From an uncultured bacterium (lineage in GTDB: Bacteria > Cyanobacteriota > Vampirovibrionia > Gastranaerophilales > Gastranaerophilaceae), in the NCBI GenBank assembly GCA_947428835.1, contig CANENE010000013.1, positions 1 to 54,238 on the forward strand: a stretch of 54,238 nt of DNA. The letters are read 5' to 3'. Shown here piece by piece: positions 45,990-54,214 of the stretch; positions within the stretch are counted from its first letter, which is position 1; the number at the start of each line of letters is the position of its first letter. The position numbers were made by a program, and so were the translations under genes. Below the pieces are notes generated by a model. That model searched no databases and was not told the origin of the DNA. It saw only the letters and a program-made list of their open reading frames with translations.

Positions 45990-47069
45990 TTAATCAAGAA
46001 AGGAAAGTACTTCGGGTATATCATGCCCGTTTGCTAAACATCTAAATACAGTTTCAATTGCAGCGTGCAAATTACATGTATCTTCAAATCTTCCTATACC
46101 ACCCAAGTCAATAAGATAGTTTCCTACATAATTTTCGGATTTATCATCTTCATTAAATAACATATAATTTTGAAGCCATCTTTCAAGATTAATATCAGAA
46201 TTTTTTGGTTTAGTATCTTCTTCTATAAATTCTCTTATCATCCAGCCACCTTTAATTAATCTGTTTTTAGTTTCTGATTGCAGAAAATCACACACCGGGT
46301 TTGCCATATAAAATTTTGGAACATCATTTACATTATCCAATGATGCTTTTCTTGCTATGGGGATTTCGCAGTGCATTCCCTGAATATCCATCAGCGAATT
46401 CGGGCTTATGTATCTTTTGATTGCAGCGCAATTACCCTCAATATCTTCTATTTTATATACTATGCCAAAATCTCCTTCACCAACTTGTTTAGCTCTAAAT
46501 CTTTTTCCATCTATCTTAAATTCTTTGATTCCTTCTTCTATCTGCATTTCAAGCATTAAATTGTCCATTGCATCTTTAATTTTTTCTTTTTCAATGCCTT
46601 CAAAAATTTTTGGAATTTCATCATAAATTAAGGCAGTACCTTCCTTTTGATTTGTATTATAGACCATAAAAGCGAAACGGTCTGAAATATCGAATGTTTT
46701 GTATTGAATTCCGTCAAATAATGATTCAAAATCATCTAAAGTGGTATTTTGATTTTCTTCAATAAAATCATAAAGCTTGGGAAATCTTCTTCTGTTACTA
46801 AATATAGACATCCTGTATTCATTAACAGGCAGTTTTGCTTTTTGCATTTTTATGTTGCTTTTGGGTTTTGAAACATCAACAAACCGTGCATCTTGTCTGA
46901 AAAGTTCGCTCGAATTACTTTTATCACTGCCATTTGAAGCAAAAGGTATATTAAAATAAACAGGCAAAGTTACCGGGCTCGTTATAAAAACTGTGTTTTG
47001 GTCTGCTTTTGTTTGATGCTTATAAGTGTTTTTTGTTGGTGTTGTTTGGTTTATTGATAAAATTTTCAT
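45990..47069 (-). CDS. Divergent minimal protein-kinase-like protein with N-terminal leader
   Basis: 359 residues from the ATG at 47069 (an ORF to 47183 is open but starts like non-coding sequence). An Asn/Thr/Lys-rich leader ends in FNIPFASNG (39-47). Residues ~196-325 follow protein-kinase order: glycine loop VGEGDFGIVYK (196-206), AAIK lysine (Lys218), candidate helix-C Glu235 in MHCEIP, hinge-like WMIREFIEED, catalytic-loop-like NEDDKSEN (D308, K310, N313, matching the D-x-K-x-x-N spacing) and IDLGG in the DFG position (D321). Only 36 residues follow, so activation loop and most of the C-lobe are missing, as in minimal effector kinases such as OspG/NleH. Function is inference; the N to DLG spacing is short. 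It is monocistronic and convergent with the macB permease. Confidence 0.6.
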   Translation of the reverse strand: MKILSINQTTPTKNTYKHQTKADQNTVFITSPVTLPVYFNIPFASNGSDKSNSSELFRQDARFVDVSKPKSNIKMQKAKLPVNEYRMSIFSNRRRFPKLYDFIEENQNTTLDDFESLFDGIQYKTFDISDRFAFMVYNTNQKEGTALIYDEIPKIFEGIEKEKIKDAMDNLMLEMQIEEGIKEFKIDGKRFRAKQVGEGDFGIVYKIEDIEGNCAAIKRYISPNSLMDIQGMHCEIPIARKASLDNVNDVPKFYMANPVCDFLQSETKNRLIKGGWMIREFIEEDTKPKNSDINLERWLQNYMLFNEDDKSENYVGNYLIDLGGIGRFEDTCNLHAAIETVFRCLANGHDIPEVLSFLD

Positions 47070-47192
47070 TGAAATTCTTTGAAAAATATAACTGTAAAGA
47101 TAAAACTTAAAAACAAATAAATTTGCCTGCCTGCAAAAATCTAAATACAAGACCTGTCCTTTTAAAGGGGTCTTTACCTGCAATAAAAAATT

Positions 47193-47265
47193 TGCGTCTG
47201 GCGCGATTCGAACGCGCGACCTATCCCTTAAAAGGGGAGTGCTCTACCTGCTGAGCTACAGACGC
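47193..47265 (-). tRNA. tRNA-Lys (anticodon TTT)
   Basis: Minus strand: acceptor GCGTCTG/CAGACGC, D-arm GCTC..GAGC, anticodon loop CTTTTAA (anticodon TTT), T-arm GCGCG-TTCGAAT-CGCGC, discriminator A; 3' CCA not encoded. The top anticodon-stem pair is C-T mismatched. Its 5' part and upstream flank are duplicated at 47346-47383. Confidence 0.95.
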
Positions 47266-47383
47266 AAATCTATTAAATTTTCATTTACTATCCTCAGCAG
47301 GTAGAGCACAGCGCTAAATTTTTCGTTTCAGCGAGCTTCACCGTGTGCTGAGCTACAGACGCAAATCTATTAAATTTTCATTT
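47249..47383. repeat. Partial tRNA-Lys duplication: 38-bp direct repeat and 17-bp inverted repeat
   Basis: A 38-bp direct repeat (47249-47286 and 47346-47383) contains the tRNA 5' end and its upstream flank. Between them, 47293-47309 is the reverse complement of tRNA bases 47239-47255. A third degenerate trace (ACAAACGCAAATC) is at 47400-47412. The second tRNA copy is not functional: only its 5' part is present. Confidence 0.85.
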
Positions 47384-47575
47384 GGCTGAAAGCCATAGTA
47401 CAAACGCAAATCATTGTTTGCCATATTAATATACCAAGAACAAATTTTTTCGTCAAATGTTTTTTATTACAAATTTAATTATCCACCCGGGCTTAGCTAA
47501 AAAGGTATTTAATCCAAATAAACTCTTTGTTATTTTAAAATAAAAAATACGTACAATTTTGAAAGGTTTAAATCT
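47266..47575. other. Gene-free stretch between tRNA-Lys and the Cys-rich protein
   Basis: Holds the tRNA fragment repeats up to ~47412, then AT-rich sequence with a TTATCCACC (one mismatch to a DnaA box) near 47479 and a weak candidate promoter (TTGTTA 47527-47532, TACAAT 47552-47557, 19-bp spacer) before the gene at 47576. No ORF of note. Confidence 0.6.
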
Positions 47576-48184
47576 ATGAAAAAATTTTTGTTCTCTTTTT
47601 TAACTTTGGCTTTCTTTTCAAGTCTTTCTTCAATCTCATATGCAGCATGCCCTGTCGATGAAAGTTGTTCAAAAGCTCCCGATTGTTCTTGCGAAAAGAA
47701 ATTAGATAAATGCGAAAAAGTAGAAAGATGCCAAAGAGCTCTTCCAAACGATGTTTTAGAAGATGATGAATATTTAACATATAACCAATGTTATTTAGAT
47801 AAAAGATTTAAAAAAATGAAAGCGGCTCTTTGTCTTTCAAAAACCCAACAATGCCAAATAGATGCCATATACAAACAGCACAAAGCAGATATGGAAAACT
47901 TATATTCCAGATACACTGTTCAAAAAAATAAACTTCTTGAAATGATAGCTTGCGGAAACGATTGCTACAAAGAACAAGCGAAAGTCTTAAAAGATTTCAA
48001 AAAATCAGCAAAAGAAAAATGCAAAGACTTTAGAGATGAAGTGAAAGAACAATTATGCAAGGACCAATACAGTGCATTTAGAAAATTCCAACGCCAGGAA
48101 AAAAGAACAATGAAAAAACTGATTAAATACGGTGCATTGTATAAATTCCCCTGTGTAGATTGTGCATCTGATTGCAATAATTAA
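47576..48184 (+). CDS. Secreted Cys-rich helical protein (possibly Spy/CpxP-like)
   Basis: 202 residues. Signal peptide (KKFLFSFLTLAFFSSLSSIS, cleavage before ACPVDE). The mature part has 16 cysteines, an even number, clustered at both ends (SCSKAPDCSC; CVDCASDC). The middle is helical and charged (CLSKTQQCQIDAIYKQHKAD, then LYSRYTVQKNKLLEMI), with a LS-x-x-Q element reminiscent of the LTxxQ motif of Spy/CpxP periplasmic chaperones; the link is weak. SD GAAAGG lies 5' of the ATG and a terminator follows, so it is monocistronic. The cysteines suggest disulfides or metal binding. Confidence 0.75.
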   Translation: MKKFLFSFLTLAFFSSLSSISYAACPVDESCSKAPDCSCEKKLDKCEKVERCQRALPNDVLEDDEYLTYNQCYLDKRFKKMKAALCLSKTQQCQIDAIYKQHKADMENLYSRYTVQKNKLLEMIACGNDCYKEQAKVLKDFKKSAKEKCKDFRDEVKEQLCKDQYSAFRKFQRQEKRTMKKLIKYGALYKFPCVDCASDCNN

Positions 48185-48190
48185 TTTTTA

Positions 48191-48225
48191 AGCCCCCTTT
48201 AAAACAGGGGGCTTTGATTTATTTT
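48191..48225 (+). terminator. Rho-independent terminator after the Cys-rich gene
   Basis: AGCCCCC (48191-48197) pairs with GGGGGCT (48207-48213) across a 9-nt loop, followed by the T-rich TTGATTTATTTT. Confidence 0.85.
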
Positions 48226-48292
48226 GTAATTCATATTAAAATGCAAGAAATTAAATTGATGCATTTTGTATCAAAAGAAAGAGAGCAGTAAT

Positions 48293-49171
48293 ATGATTAT
48301 AAAATTAAATATTTTACCACTTAATAATGTCAAAAATTCGTCTTCCAATTTTCAAGCGGCCAAGTATAATCAAACAAATTCATTTGATACAAAACCTTCT
48401 TTTAGCTTATTAAACAACATAAATAACACAAGCTATGCAATTCCTTTATCTTTTTTAGGAAAAATTGCAAATGATGCTAAATGCGAAGAAGCCAAACAAG
48501 TTGAAGCAAAAGCAAACAAAATGATAACTGACCTTGAAGCTGCAATACAAGAAGCTTCAAAGCAAAAAGCCGAAGTTGAAGAACTCTTCAAACGCGGCGA
48601 ACAATTTGAAAATGGCGTTGCAACAAGAATAATTGAAGATGATGAAATAACCTTAATGTTTGAAAACAATAGAAAAATTATGAAAGAGTATAAATCTGAT
48701 GGTAAGACTTTAAAAAGACAAAGCACATTTCGCGATAATAAGCTTATAAGTGTAATTGTCTATAATAAAAACGGAAAAGAAGATATATATAAATTTGATG
48801 GCAGTAGTCTTGAATCTATCCAAACAGGTGTATCTGATAAAGGAATAGCAGTTGATCAGGAAATACATTTTTCAACATATTTTGAATCTGATGTTAAATG
48901 TAAAGTTGAAAATATACAGGGCAAAAAATATAAATATATGAAAGCAACAGAAACAAAAGAAAGAATATTCATTCCATTGCCTGAGCCTGCTTATATTGCA
49001 CAAGGTATCACACAAACATATTTTAACAGCAGAACTATTGATAAAAAATTACAATTCATGCCTGAAAAACAACCCTATAGTTATAAAGAAAATATTGAAA
49101 CGGAAGGAAAGATTGTCCAACAGGAAAATTTTTTCTACTATAAAGACGGAAAATGGCAAAAAATTCATTAA
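48293..49171 (+). CDS. Unrecognised protein with N-terminal SFLG leader
   Basis: 292 residues from the ATG at 48293 (a TTG at 48266 gives a longer, less likely form). An Asn/Ser-rich leader ends in PLSFLGK (51-57), as in the products at 5372-7516 and 45990-47069. Then a coiled coil (ANKMITDLEAAIQEASKQKA), and a beta-rich region of repeated short strands (DNKLISVIVYNKNGKEDIY) that resembles YwqK/MORN-like repeats. No enzyme motif. GAGAG 5' of the ATG may act as SD. Function unknown. Confidence 0.6.
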   Translation: MIIKLNILPLNNVKNSSSNFQAAKYNQTNSFDTKPSFSLLNNINNTSYAIPLSFLGKIANDAKCEEAKQVEAKANKMITDLEAAIQEASKQKAEVEELFKRGEQFENGVATRIIEDDEITLMFENNRKIMKEYKSDGKTLKRQSTFRDNKLISVIVYNKNGKEDIYKFDGSSLESIQTGVSDKGIAVDQEIHFSTYFESDVKCKVENIQGKKYKYMKATETKERIFIPLPEPAYIAQGITQTYFNSRTIDKKLQFMPEKQPYSYKENIETEGKIVQQENFFYYKDGKWQKIH

Positions 49172-49181
49172 ACCTTTGGGG

Positions 49182-49323
49182 ATGGATTACTTCACAACAT
49201 TTGCAATGACAAGGATTTGCAAATTTTTTATAACTCATATTGCAAAAAAAACAGACCCTGCACGGCAATCCGATACAATAATGCAATTTTGAAATCGGAT
49301 TGCTTCACAATGCTCGAGCATTG
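49182..49323. repeat. Intergenic inverted repeats and second-family repeat fragments
   Basis: GCAATCCGAT (49265-49274) and ATCGGATTGC (49294-49303) form a perfect 10-bp stem with a 19-nt loop; CAATGCTCGAGCATTG (49308-49323) is a perfect 16-bp palindrome. GGATTACTTCACAAC (49185-) and GGATTGCTTCACAATG (49298-) are related to the fragment at 24033-24072. Confidence 0.75.
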
Positions 49324-49355
49324 ATAATGAGGGTATAATTATTTATTGTTTAAGC

Positions 49356-49514
49356 TTATTCCTTTTCGAACATGTCTTTACCGACTGAGCACAATGGGCA
49401 TGTCCAGTCATCGGGAAGATCTTCAAATTTAGTGCCTGCTTCTATGTTATTTGAATTATCGCCAACTTCTTCATCATACACATAACCGCATACTGTGCAT
49501 ACATATTTTGCCAT
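49356..49514 (-). CDS. Rubredoxin
   Basis: A 52-residue iron protein, one-electron carrier. Two CxxC knuckles hold the Fe(Cys)4 site: [16 protein letters not shown] (Cys6, Cys9) and [14 protein letters not shown] (Cys39, Cys42). SD AAAGGAG precedes the ATG. A promoter (TTGCAA-18-TAAAAT, 49545-49574) is upstream. Common in anaerobes, where it feeds superoxide reductase or rubrerythrin; neither is in this window. Confidence 0.97.
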   Translation of the reverse strand: MAKYVCTVCGYVYDEEVGDNSNNIEAGTKFEDLPDDWTCPLCSVGKDMFEKE

Positions 49515-49544
49515 AATAATTTCTCCTTTATTTTTTACGGTATC

Positions 49545-49574
49545 ATTTTACCAAAAATTCTGCTATAATTGCAA
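49545..49574. promoter_or_regulatory. Overlapping divergent promoters of rubredoxin (-) and the 49654 gene (+)
   Basis: Minus strand: TTGCAA (49569-49574), 18-bp spacer, TAAAAT (49545-49550). Plus strand: an extended -10 TGCTATAAT (49561-49569). Both fit sigma-70-type use; the + start would leave a leader of about 80 nt, so TATAAT at 49622-49627 is an alternative. Confidence 0.45.
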
Positions 49575-49653
49575 TAAGGAAAGCTGTCTATAAAAAGTAC
49601 AATTTTTTTCTTTAGGTGTTTTATAATTTTATATATTTGTTGGGAGAAAAAAA

Positions 49654-50586
49654 ATGGATGCATTTGCCGGTTTAAGACTTGATAATCAAGCTTTTGATAC
49701 TACTTTTGTCAACTACGAAAATTTAGGAAAATATCCCGCTCTTCAAAGAAGAATAGACAACATCAAAAATACACAAAACTACCTTGAAACCCGACAAGAA
49801 GCAATAAAAAGATTAAAAGCATGGGGAATAAATGACACCTACCTTACAAAACCCGAACGAGATGAATACATTAAAACCTTAATTAGTGAACAAAATGTGC
49901 AAGAAACAATAAAACAAGGTGATTTATCCTGCCGTCAATGGTATGATTTAGGCGAAAAAATCAAAAATCAAAATACCCAATTAAGACAAGATGCCGATAT
50001 AGCAAATAGCATTGTTGCAAGAAAAGTAAAACAAATTGCAGCTGAAAGAACCGCACAAGAATTAAAAGAACAAAGAGCAATTGAATTGCAAGATGCTATT
50101 ATAGAGTCAAAGAGCATACCAAGCCCGTTTTTTGCTAAAGAAAATTTTGATAACTTTGAAGAGCTCTTAAATGAAAGGGATAGAATAGAAAAGATACAGT
50201 TTGCAGAAGGCTTTAAATACGGAAGCGAAGAATTTGTACGACCTGAAATTATCGAACATAATAAAACCGAAGTATCAAAAGGTTATGAGGCATTAAATAG
50301 AGCAATCGGCAAAAAAGCAAACTATTCCGATATGGATATTGAGGAAGTTAAAGAATTGTTTGAAAAACTACCAATAAATACCGATAAACTTGCAAAAGAA
50401 ATGGAATCCAATATAAATAACGGGCAAGAAAAAGGCTTTTTTGAAAATCTGTTTAATACCATCAAAGAAAATAAAGCAGTAAGCGCAATTATTGCTCTTG
50501 CAATAATTACCGCAGGCTCAATAGGCATTAAAAACCTAATCGATATCTGTAAAAGCAAAAAATCACAGGAGCAAAATAAGCAATAA
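49654..50586 (+). CDS. Unrecognised helical protein with C-terminal membrane anchor
   Basis: 310 residues. The N-terminus has no signal peptide; most of it is charged and helical (YPALQRRIDNIKNTQNYLE, QKIKNQNTQLRQDADI-like). A single hydrophobic segment near the C-terminus (AVSAIIALAIITAGSIGI, about 273-290) is followed by a short basic tail, a tail-anchor layout. GGGAG lies 5' of the ATG. The tig promoter follows ~50 nt after the stop, so it is likely separate from tig-clpP-clpX. No known domain. Confidence 0.65.
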   Translation: MDAFAGLRLDNQAFDTTFVNYENLGKYPALQRRIDNIKNTQNYLETRQEAIKRLKAWGINDTYLTKPERDEYIKTLISEQNVQETIKQGDLSCRQWYDLGEKIKNQNTQLRQDADIANSIVARKVKQIAAERTAQELKEQRAIELQDAIIESKSIPSPFFAKENFDNFEELLNERDRIEKIQFAEGFKYGSEEFVRPEIIEHNKTEVSKGYEALNRAIGKKANYSDMDIEEVKELFEKLPINTDKLAKEMESNINNGQEKGFFENLFNTIKENKAVSAIIALAIITAGSIGIKNLIDICKSKKSQEQNKQ

Positions 50587-50637
50587 TAAAAGAAATAGCC
50601 GATTGGGATAAGTGTGTTTTTAATAAAATACACTATA

Positions 50638-50668
50638 TTGACCATGATTTTTATTTTTATTTTATAAT
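50638..50668 (+). promoter_or_regulatory. Candidate promoter of tig-clpP-clpX
   Basis: TTGACC (50638-50643), 19-bp spacer, TATAAT (50663-50668), 34 nt before the tig ATG. Spacer is long, -10 perfect. Confidence 0.45.
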
Positions 50669-50702
50669 ATTATTATAGCAAACATTATAATTGAGAGGTG
50701 CC

Positions 50703-51989
50703 ATGACAAATACAGTTACAGTTGACGATAAAAATGTCGCAATAATAGATATGACAATTGATTCAAAAGTTGCCAAAGAAACATACGATAGAACCCTTAA
50801 GGCAATCGGCAGCAACGTTAATATTGCAGGCTTCAGAAAAGGAAAAGCCCCGAATCATATTATAGAAAAATATGTAGGTGTCGATAGAATCAAAGCAGAA
50901 GTAGTAGATAGATTGTTCCCAACTGAATTTCAAAAAGCAGTTGATGAAAACAAACTAAATATAGCATTTAATCCTATTATTGAAAATGTGGATTTTGAAA
51001 TAGGTTCAGACTTAAAAATCAAAGCAAATGTTGAATTAAAACCGCAAGTCAAAATCGGCAAATATAAAGATTTGAAAGTTGAATATAAAGAATTCAAAAA
51101 CGAAGAAAATGCCCTTGAAAAAGAATTAGAACAAACAAGAAAAAGATTTTCCAAAATGGAAAAAGTAGATAGAGCTTCTACAAAAGATGATGTTGTTGTT
51201 TTCGATTTTGAAGGCTTTGTAGGTGATGAAAAAATTGAACACGGAGATGCTAAAAACTATTCTCTTGACCTTGCTAATTCCAATTTTATCCCAGGTTTTG
51301 CAGAACAATTAATCGGACACAAAGCAGGGGAAGAATTTTCAATCACTGTTAAATTCCCCGATGAATACCACGAAGAAAAATTAAAAGGCAAAGATGCAAC
51401 ATTTAAAATCGTTCTTCACGAAGTAAAAGAAAGACAATTGCCTGAATTAAACGATGAATTAGCCAAAAAAGCAGGCAAAGATACCCTTGATCTTTTAAAA
51501 GAAGATATTCAAAAATACCTTGATAATATGGCAAAAAGCCAAAACGATAAAGTTAAATCTGATGCTGTTTTTGAAAAAATCTTTGATACAACAGAAATCA
51601 AAATTCAACAAACCATGCTCGATAGAGAATATCAGGCAATAATGACAGAAACAAGAGAAAACATCAGACGCCAAGGCGGCAATTTTGACGAAATGGTTGA
51701 AAAAGAAGGCAAAGATAAAGTTGAAGAAAACTTCAAAAAAGAAGCCGAAACCAGAATTAAAAATTCTTTAATTGTAGAGCAAATTGCACGTGATGCTGAA
51801 ATCAAAATTGACCAAAAAGACCTGATGGAACACATCAACCAAATGGCAATGATGTATGGAATGGCTCCAAGCCAGCTATTTGAAGAACTGAGAAAAAACC
51901 CTGCTTCATATGCTGCAATCAGCCAACAAATTACTGCCAATAAAGTTAATGAATTTTTATTAAATAATAACAACTTTGTTGCAAAATAA
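50703..51989 (+). CDS. tig: Trigger factor
   Basis: Ribosome-bound chaperone and prolyl isomerase for nascent chains. 428 residues from the ATG at 50703 (SD GAGAGG; TTG at 50691 rejected). N-terminal ribosome-binding domain with the signature-like NVNIAGFRKGKAPNHII, central FKBP domain (VVVFDFEGFVGDE, FIPGFAEQLIGHKAGEEF, KGKDATFKIVLHEVKERQLP) and the helical C-terminal arms. Heads the common tig-clpP-clpX operon. Confidence 0.97.
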   Translation: MTNTVTVDDKNVAIIDMTIDSKVAKETYDRTLKAIGSNVNIAGFRKGKAPNHIIEKYVGVDRIKAEVVDRLFPTEFQKAVDENKLNIAFNPIIENVDFEIGSDLKIKANVELKPQVKIGKYKDLKVEYKEFKNEENALEKELEQTRKRFSKMEKVDRASTKDDVVVFDFEGFVGDEKIEHGDAKNYSLDLANSNFIPGFAEQLIGHKAGEEFSITVKFPDEYHEEKLKGKDATFKIVLHEVKERQLPELNDELAKKAGKDTLDLLKEDIQKYLDNMAKSQNDKVKSDAVFEKIFDTTEIKIQQTMLDREYQAIMTETRENIRRQGGNFDEMVEKEGKDKVEENFKKEAETRIKNSLIVEQIARDAEIKIDQKDLMEHINQMAMMYGMAPSQLFEELRKNPASYAAISQQITANKVNEFLLNNNNFVAK

Positions 51990-52022
51990 GATTATAATAT
52001 TAGTGAAAGGATATAAATAGAT

Positions 52023-52616
52023 ATGAGTTTCGTACCTGTAGTTATAGAACAATCATCCCGCGGAGAAAGATCCTTTGATATTTTTTCAAGATTATTGAGA
52101 GAAAGAATCATCTTTCTTGGAACTCCGATTGATGATATGGTTGCAAATTTAATAGTAGCTCAAATGCTTCTTTTAGATAGCGAGAACCCCGAAAAAGATA
52201 TTATGTTATATATCAATTCTCCGGGCGGCTCGGTTACTGCAGGCTTTGCGATATATGATACAATGCAGCACATTAGAGCAGATGTCTCAACTATCTGCTT
52301 GGGTCAGGCAGCTTCTATGGGCGCATTTTTACTATCATCAGGCGCTAAAGGAAAACGTCTTGCCCTTCCTCACTCCCGCGTTCTTATTCACCAACCTTTA
52401 GGGGGAGCTCAAGGTCAGGCAACCGATATTGAAATTCAGGCAAATGAAATATTGAGAATTAAAAAATCTCTAAATTCAATTTTAGCTTCAAACACAGGTC
52501 AACCATTGAAGAAAATTGAAAAAGATACAGACAGAGACTATATCATGACAGCAGATGAAGCTGTTGAATATGGTATGATAGATAAAGTCATATCATTGGA
52601 AGATACCAACAAATAA
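52023..52616 (+). CDS. clpP: ATP-dependent Clp protease proteolytic subunit
   Basis: Serine protease forming the barrel that ClpX feeds. 197 residues: catalytic Ser98 in [11 protein letters not shown], His123 in LIHQPLGG and Asp172 in DTDRDYIM complete the triad. SD AAAGGAT is upstream. It starts 33 nt after tig and ends 19 nt before clpX. The N-terminal [20 protein letters not shown] is typical. Confidence 0.98.
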   Translation: MSFVPVVIEQSSRGERSFDIFSRLLRERIIFLGTPIDDMVANLIVAQMLLLDSENPEKDIMLYINSPGGSVTAGFAIYDTMQHIRADVSTICLGQAASMGAFLLSSGAKGKRLALPHSRVLIHQPLGGAQGQATDIEIQANEILRIKKSLNSILASNTGQPLKKIEKDTDRDYIMTADEAVEYGMIDKVISLEDTNK

Positions 52617-52635
52617 TTAACTAAAAGGATTTTTT

Positions 52636-53943
52636 ATGGCAAAGATAGACGATTCAAATTTAAAATGTTCATTTTGCGGCAAAGCGCAAGATCAGGTAAA
52701 AAAGCTTATCGCTGGGCCCGATGTTTGCATTTGTGATGAATGTATTGAATTGTGTAATGAAATATTAGATGAAGAACTTTTTAACTTCAAACAAGATGAA
52801 AAAGAAAAAGAACAGGAAACAAGCATTGATTCTATTCCAAAACCCCATGAAATCAAAGCTTATCTTGATGAACATATCGTAGGTCAGGATGATGCTAAAA
52901 AAGTGCTTGCTGTTGCCGTTTATAATCATTATAAAAGAATTGCACATAATATTGAATCAAAAGAATCTGATGTCGAAATCCAAAAAAGCAATATTTTGTT
53001 AGTTGGTCCGACCGGCTCAGGCAAAACACTACTTGCACAGACTTTAGCAAAAATGCTTAATGTTCCTTTTGCAGTAGCTGATGCTACAACTTTAACTGAA
53101 GCGGGCTACGTCGGAGATGACGTTGAAAATATACTTTTAAGGTTATACCAAAGTGCCGAATATGACGCCAAAAAGGCAGAAAGAGGCATAATTTATATTG
53201 ATGAAATCGACAAAATTGCCCGTAAATCCGAAAACCCTTCAATCACAAGAGATGTTTCAGGCGAAGGTGTTCAGCAGGCACTTTTAAAGATGATAGAAGG
53301 AACTGTTGCAAATGTTCCTCCACAAGGCGGAAGAAAGCACCCTCATCAGGAATTCATTCAAATAGATACAAATAATATCTTGTTTATTGTAGGCGGAGCA
53401 TTTGTCGGCTTAGAAAAAATCGTTGAAAGAAGATCAGGATCTACAAGCAGCGTTGGTTTCGGCTCAGCTTCACTTTCCGTAGAAGAAAAAGAACGTCAAG
53501 CAGCCAAGGTTCTAAAGAAATTGCAGCCTGATGACCTTCTTAAATTCGGCTTAATTCCTGAATTTATCGGAAGAATACCTATTTATACGGTTTTAGATCC
53601 GCTGGATGAAAAAACTTTAAAAATGATATTAACCAAACCAAAAAATGCCATTGTTAAGCAATATGCCTGCTTAATGGGTATGGATGGGGTTGAATTAAAA
53701 TTTGAAGATGAAGCAATTGAGCTTATCGCAAAAGAAGCGCTAAAGAGAAAAACAGGCGCCCGTGCACTAAGGTCTATTGTAGAAGAAATCATGCTTGATA
53801 TTATGTATGATATTCCATCTAAAGAAGATATCAAAGAATTTACAGTTACAAAAGAGATGGTTGAAAACCATCAACAAGACGATACTAAGCAGGCAGAAGT
53901 TGTAAAACTTCCGACAAAAAAAAATAGGGAAGAAATAGCATAG
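52636..53943 (+). CDS. clpX: ATP-dependent Clp protease ATP-binding subunit ClpX
   Basis: AAA+ unfoldase partner of ClpP. 435 residues: N-terminal zinc-binding domain with Cys11, Cys14 (CSFCGK), Cys33 and Cys36 (ICDEC); Walker A GPTGSGKT (124-131), GYVGDDVEN pore loop region, Walker [14 protein letters not shown], the ClpP-contact IGF-like loop replaced by the VGFGSASL region near 275, EFIGRIP, and the C-terminal [25 protein letters not shown] is upstream. I see no terminator directly after it. Confidence 0.98.
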   Translation: MAKIDDSNLKCSFCGKAQDQVKKLIAGPDVCICDECIELCNEILDEELFNFKQDEKEKEQETSIDSIPKPHEIKAYLDEHIVGQDDAKKVLAVAVYNHYKRIAHNIESKESDVEIQKSNILLVGPTGSGKTLLAQTLAKMLNVPFAVADATTLTEAGYVGDDVENILLRLYQSAEYDAKKAERGIIYIDEIDKIARKSENPSITRDVSGEGVQQALLKMIEGTVANVPPQGGRKHPHQEFIQIDTNNILFIVGGAFVGLEKIVERRSGSTSSVGFGSASLSVEEKERQAAKVLKKLQPDDLLKFGLIPEFIGRIPIYTVLDPLDEKTLKMILTKPKNAIVKQYACLMGMDGVELKFEDEAIELIAKEALKRKTGARALRSIVEEIMLDIMYDIPSKEDIKEFTVTKEMVENHQQDDTKQAEVVKLPTKKNREEIA

Positions 53944-53971
53944 TTGATTGCTGAAAATATCAATGATTGGA

Positions 53972-54112
53972 TACACCAAAGTGAACTTGTTTTTAACCCG
54001 TCACCCTGAACTCGTTTCAGGGTCTGAGCAAGTTTGTAATACTGCATAAAGTTTATTTTATGAGTCTATTGATTTCATATAAACACCTCAGATGCTGAAA
54101 CAAGTTCAGCAT
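53972..54112. repeat. Composite dispersed repeat, copy C (rearranged)
   Basis: A truncated module a (ACACCAAAGTGAACTTGTTT, from 53973), then module b inverted (ACCCTGAA-CTCGT-TTCAGGGT, 54003-54023) and an inverted module-a-like palindrome ATGCTGAA-ACAAG-TTCAGCAT (54092-54112). Confidence 0.7.
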
Positions 54113-54130
54113 GACAAATTAGAAAAACAC

Positions 54131-54214
54131 GCACACTTAATGAGCTTATCTCACGTAGTGATTGTCTGAGGCCTTAGCCGAGTTGAGCGAAGTGAGTAAG
54201 CGAATTTAGTGTGC
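54131..54214. repeat. Imperfect long inverted repeat
   Basis: Arm GCACACTTAATGAGCTTATC plus TCAC (54131-54154) pairs with GTGAGTAAGCGAATTTAGTGTGC cited by ends (GTGAGTAAG to GTGTGC, 54192-54214) with a few mismatches across a 37-nt centre. It could fold as a long hairpin. Confidence 0.6.

Noticed and set aside
48996-49292. Plus-strand 98-codon open frame
   Set aside because: Mostly overlaps the end of the leader-type gene in another frame and runs into repeat DNA; no RBS.
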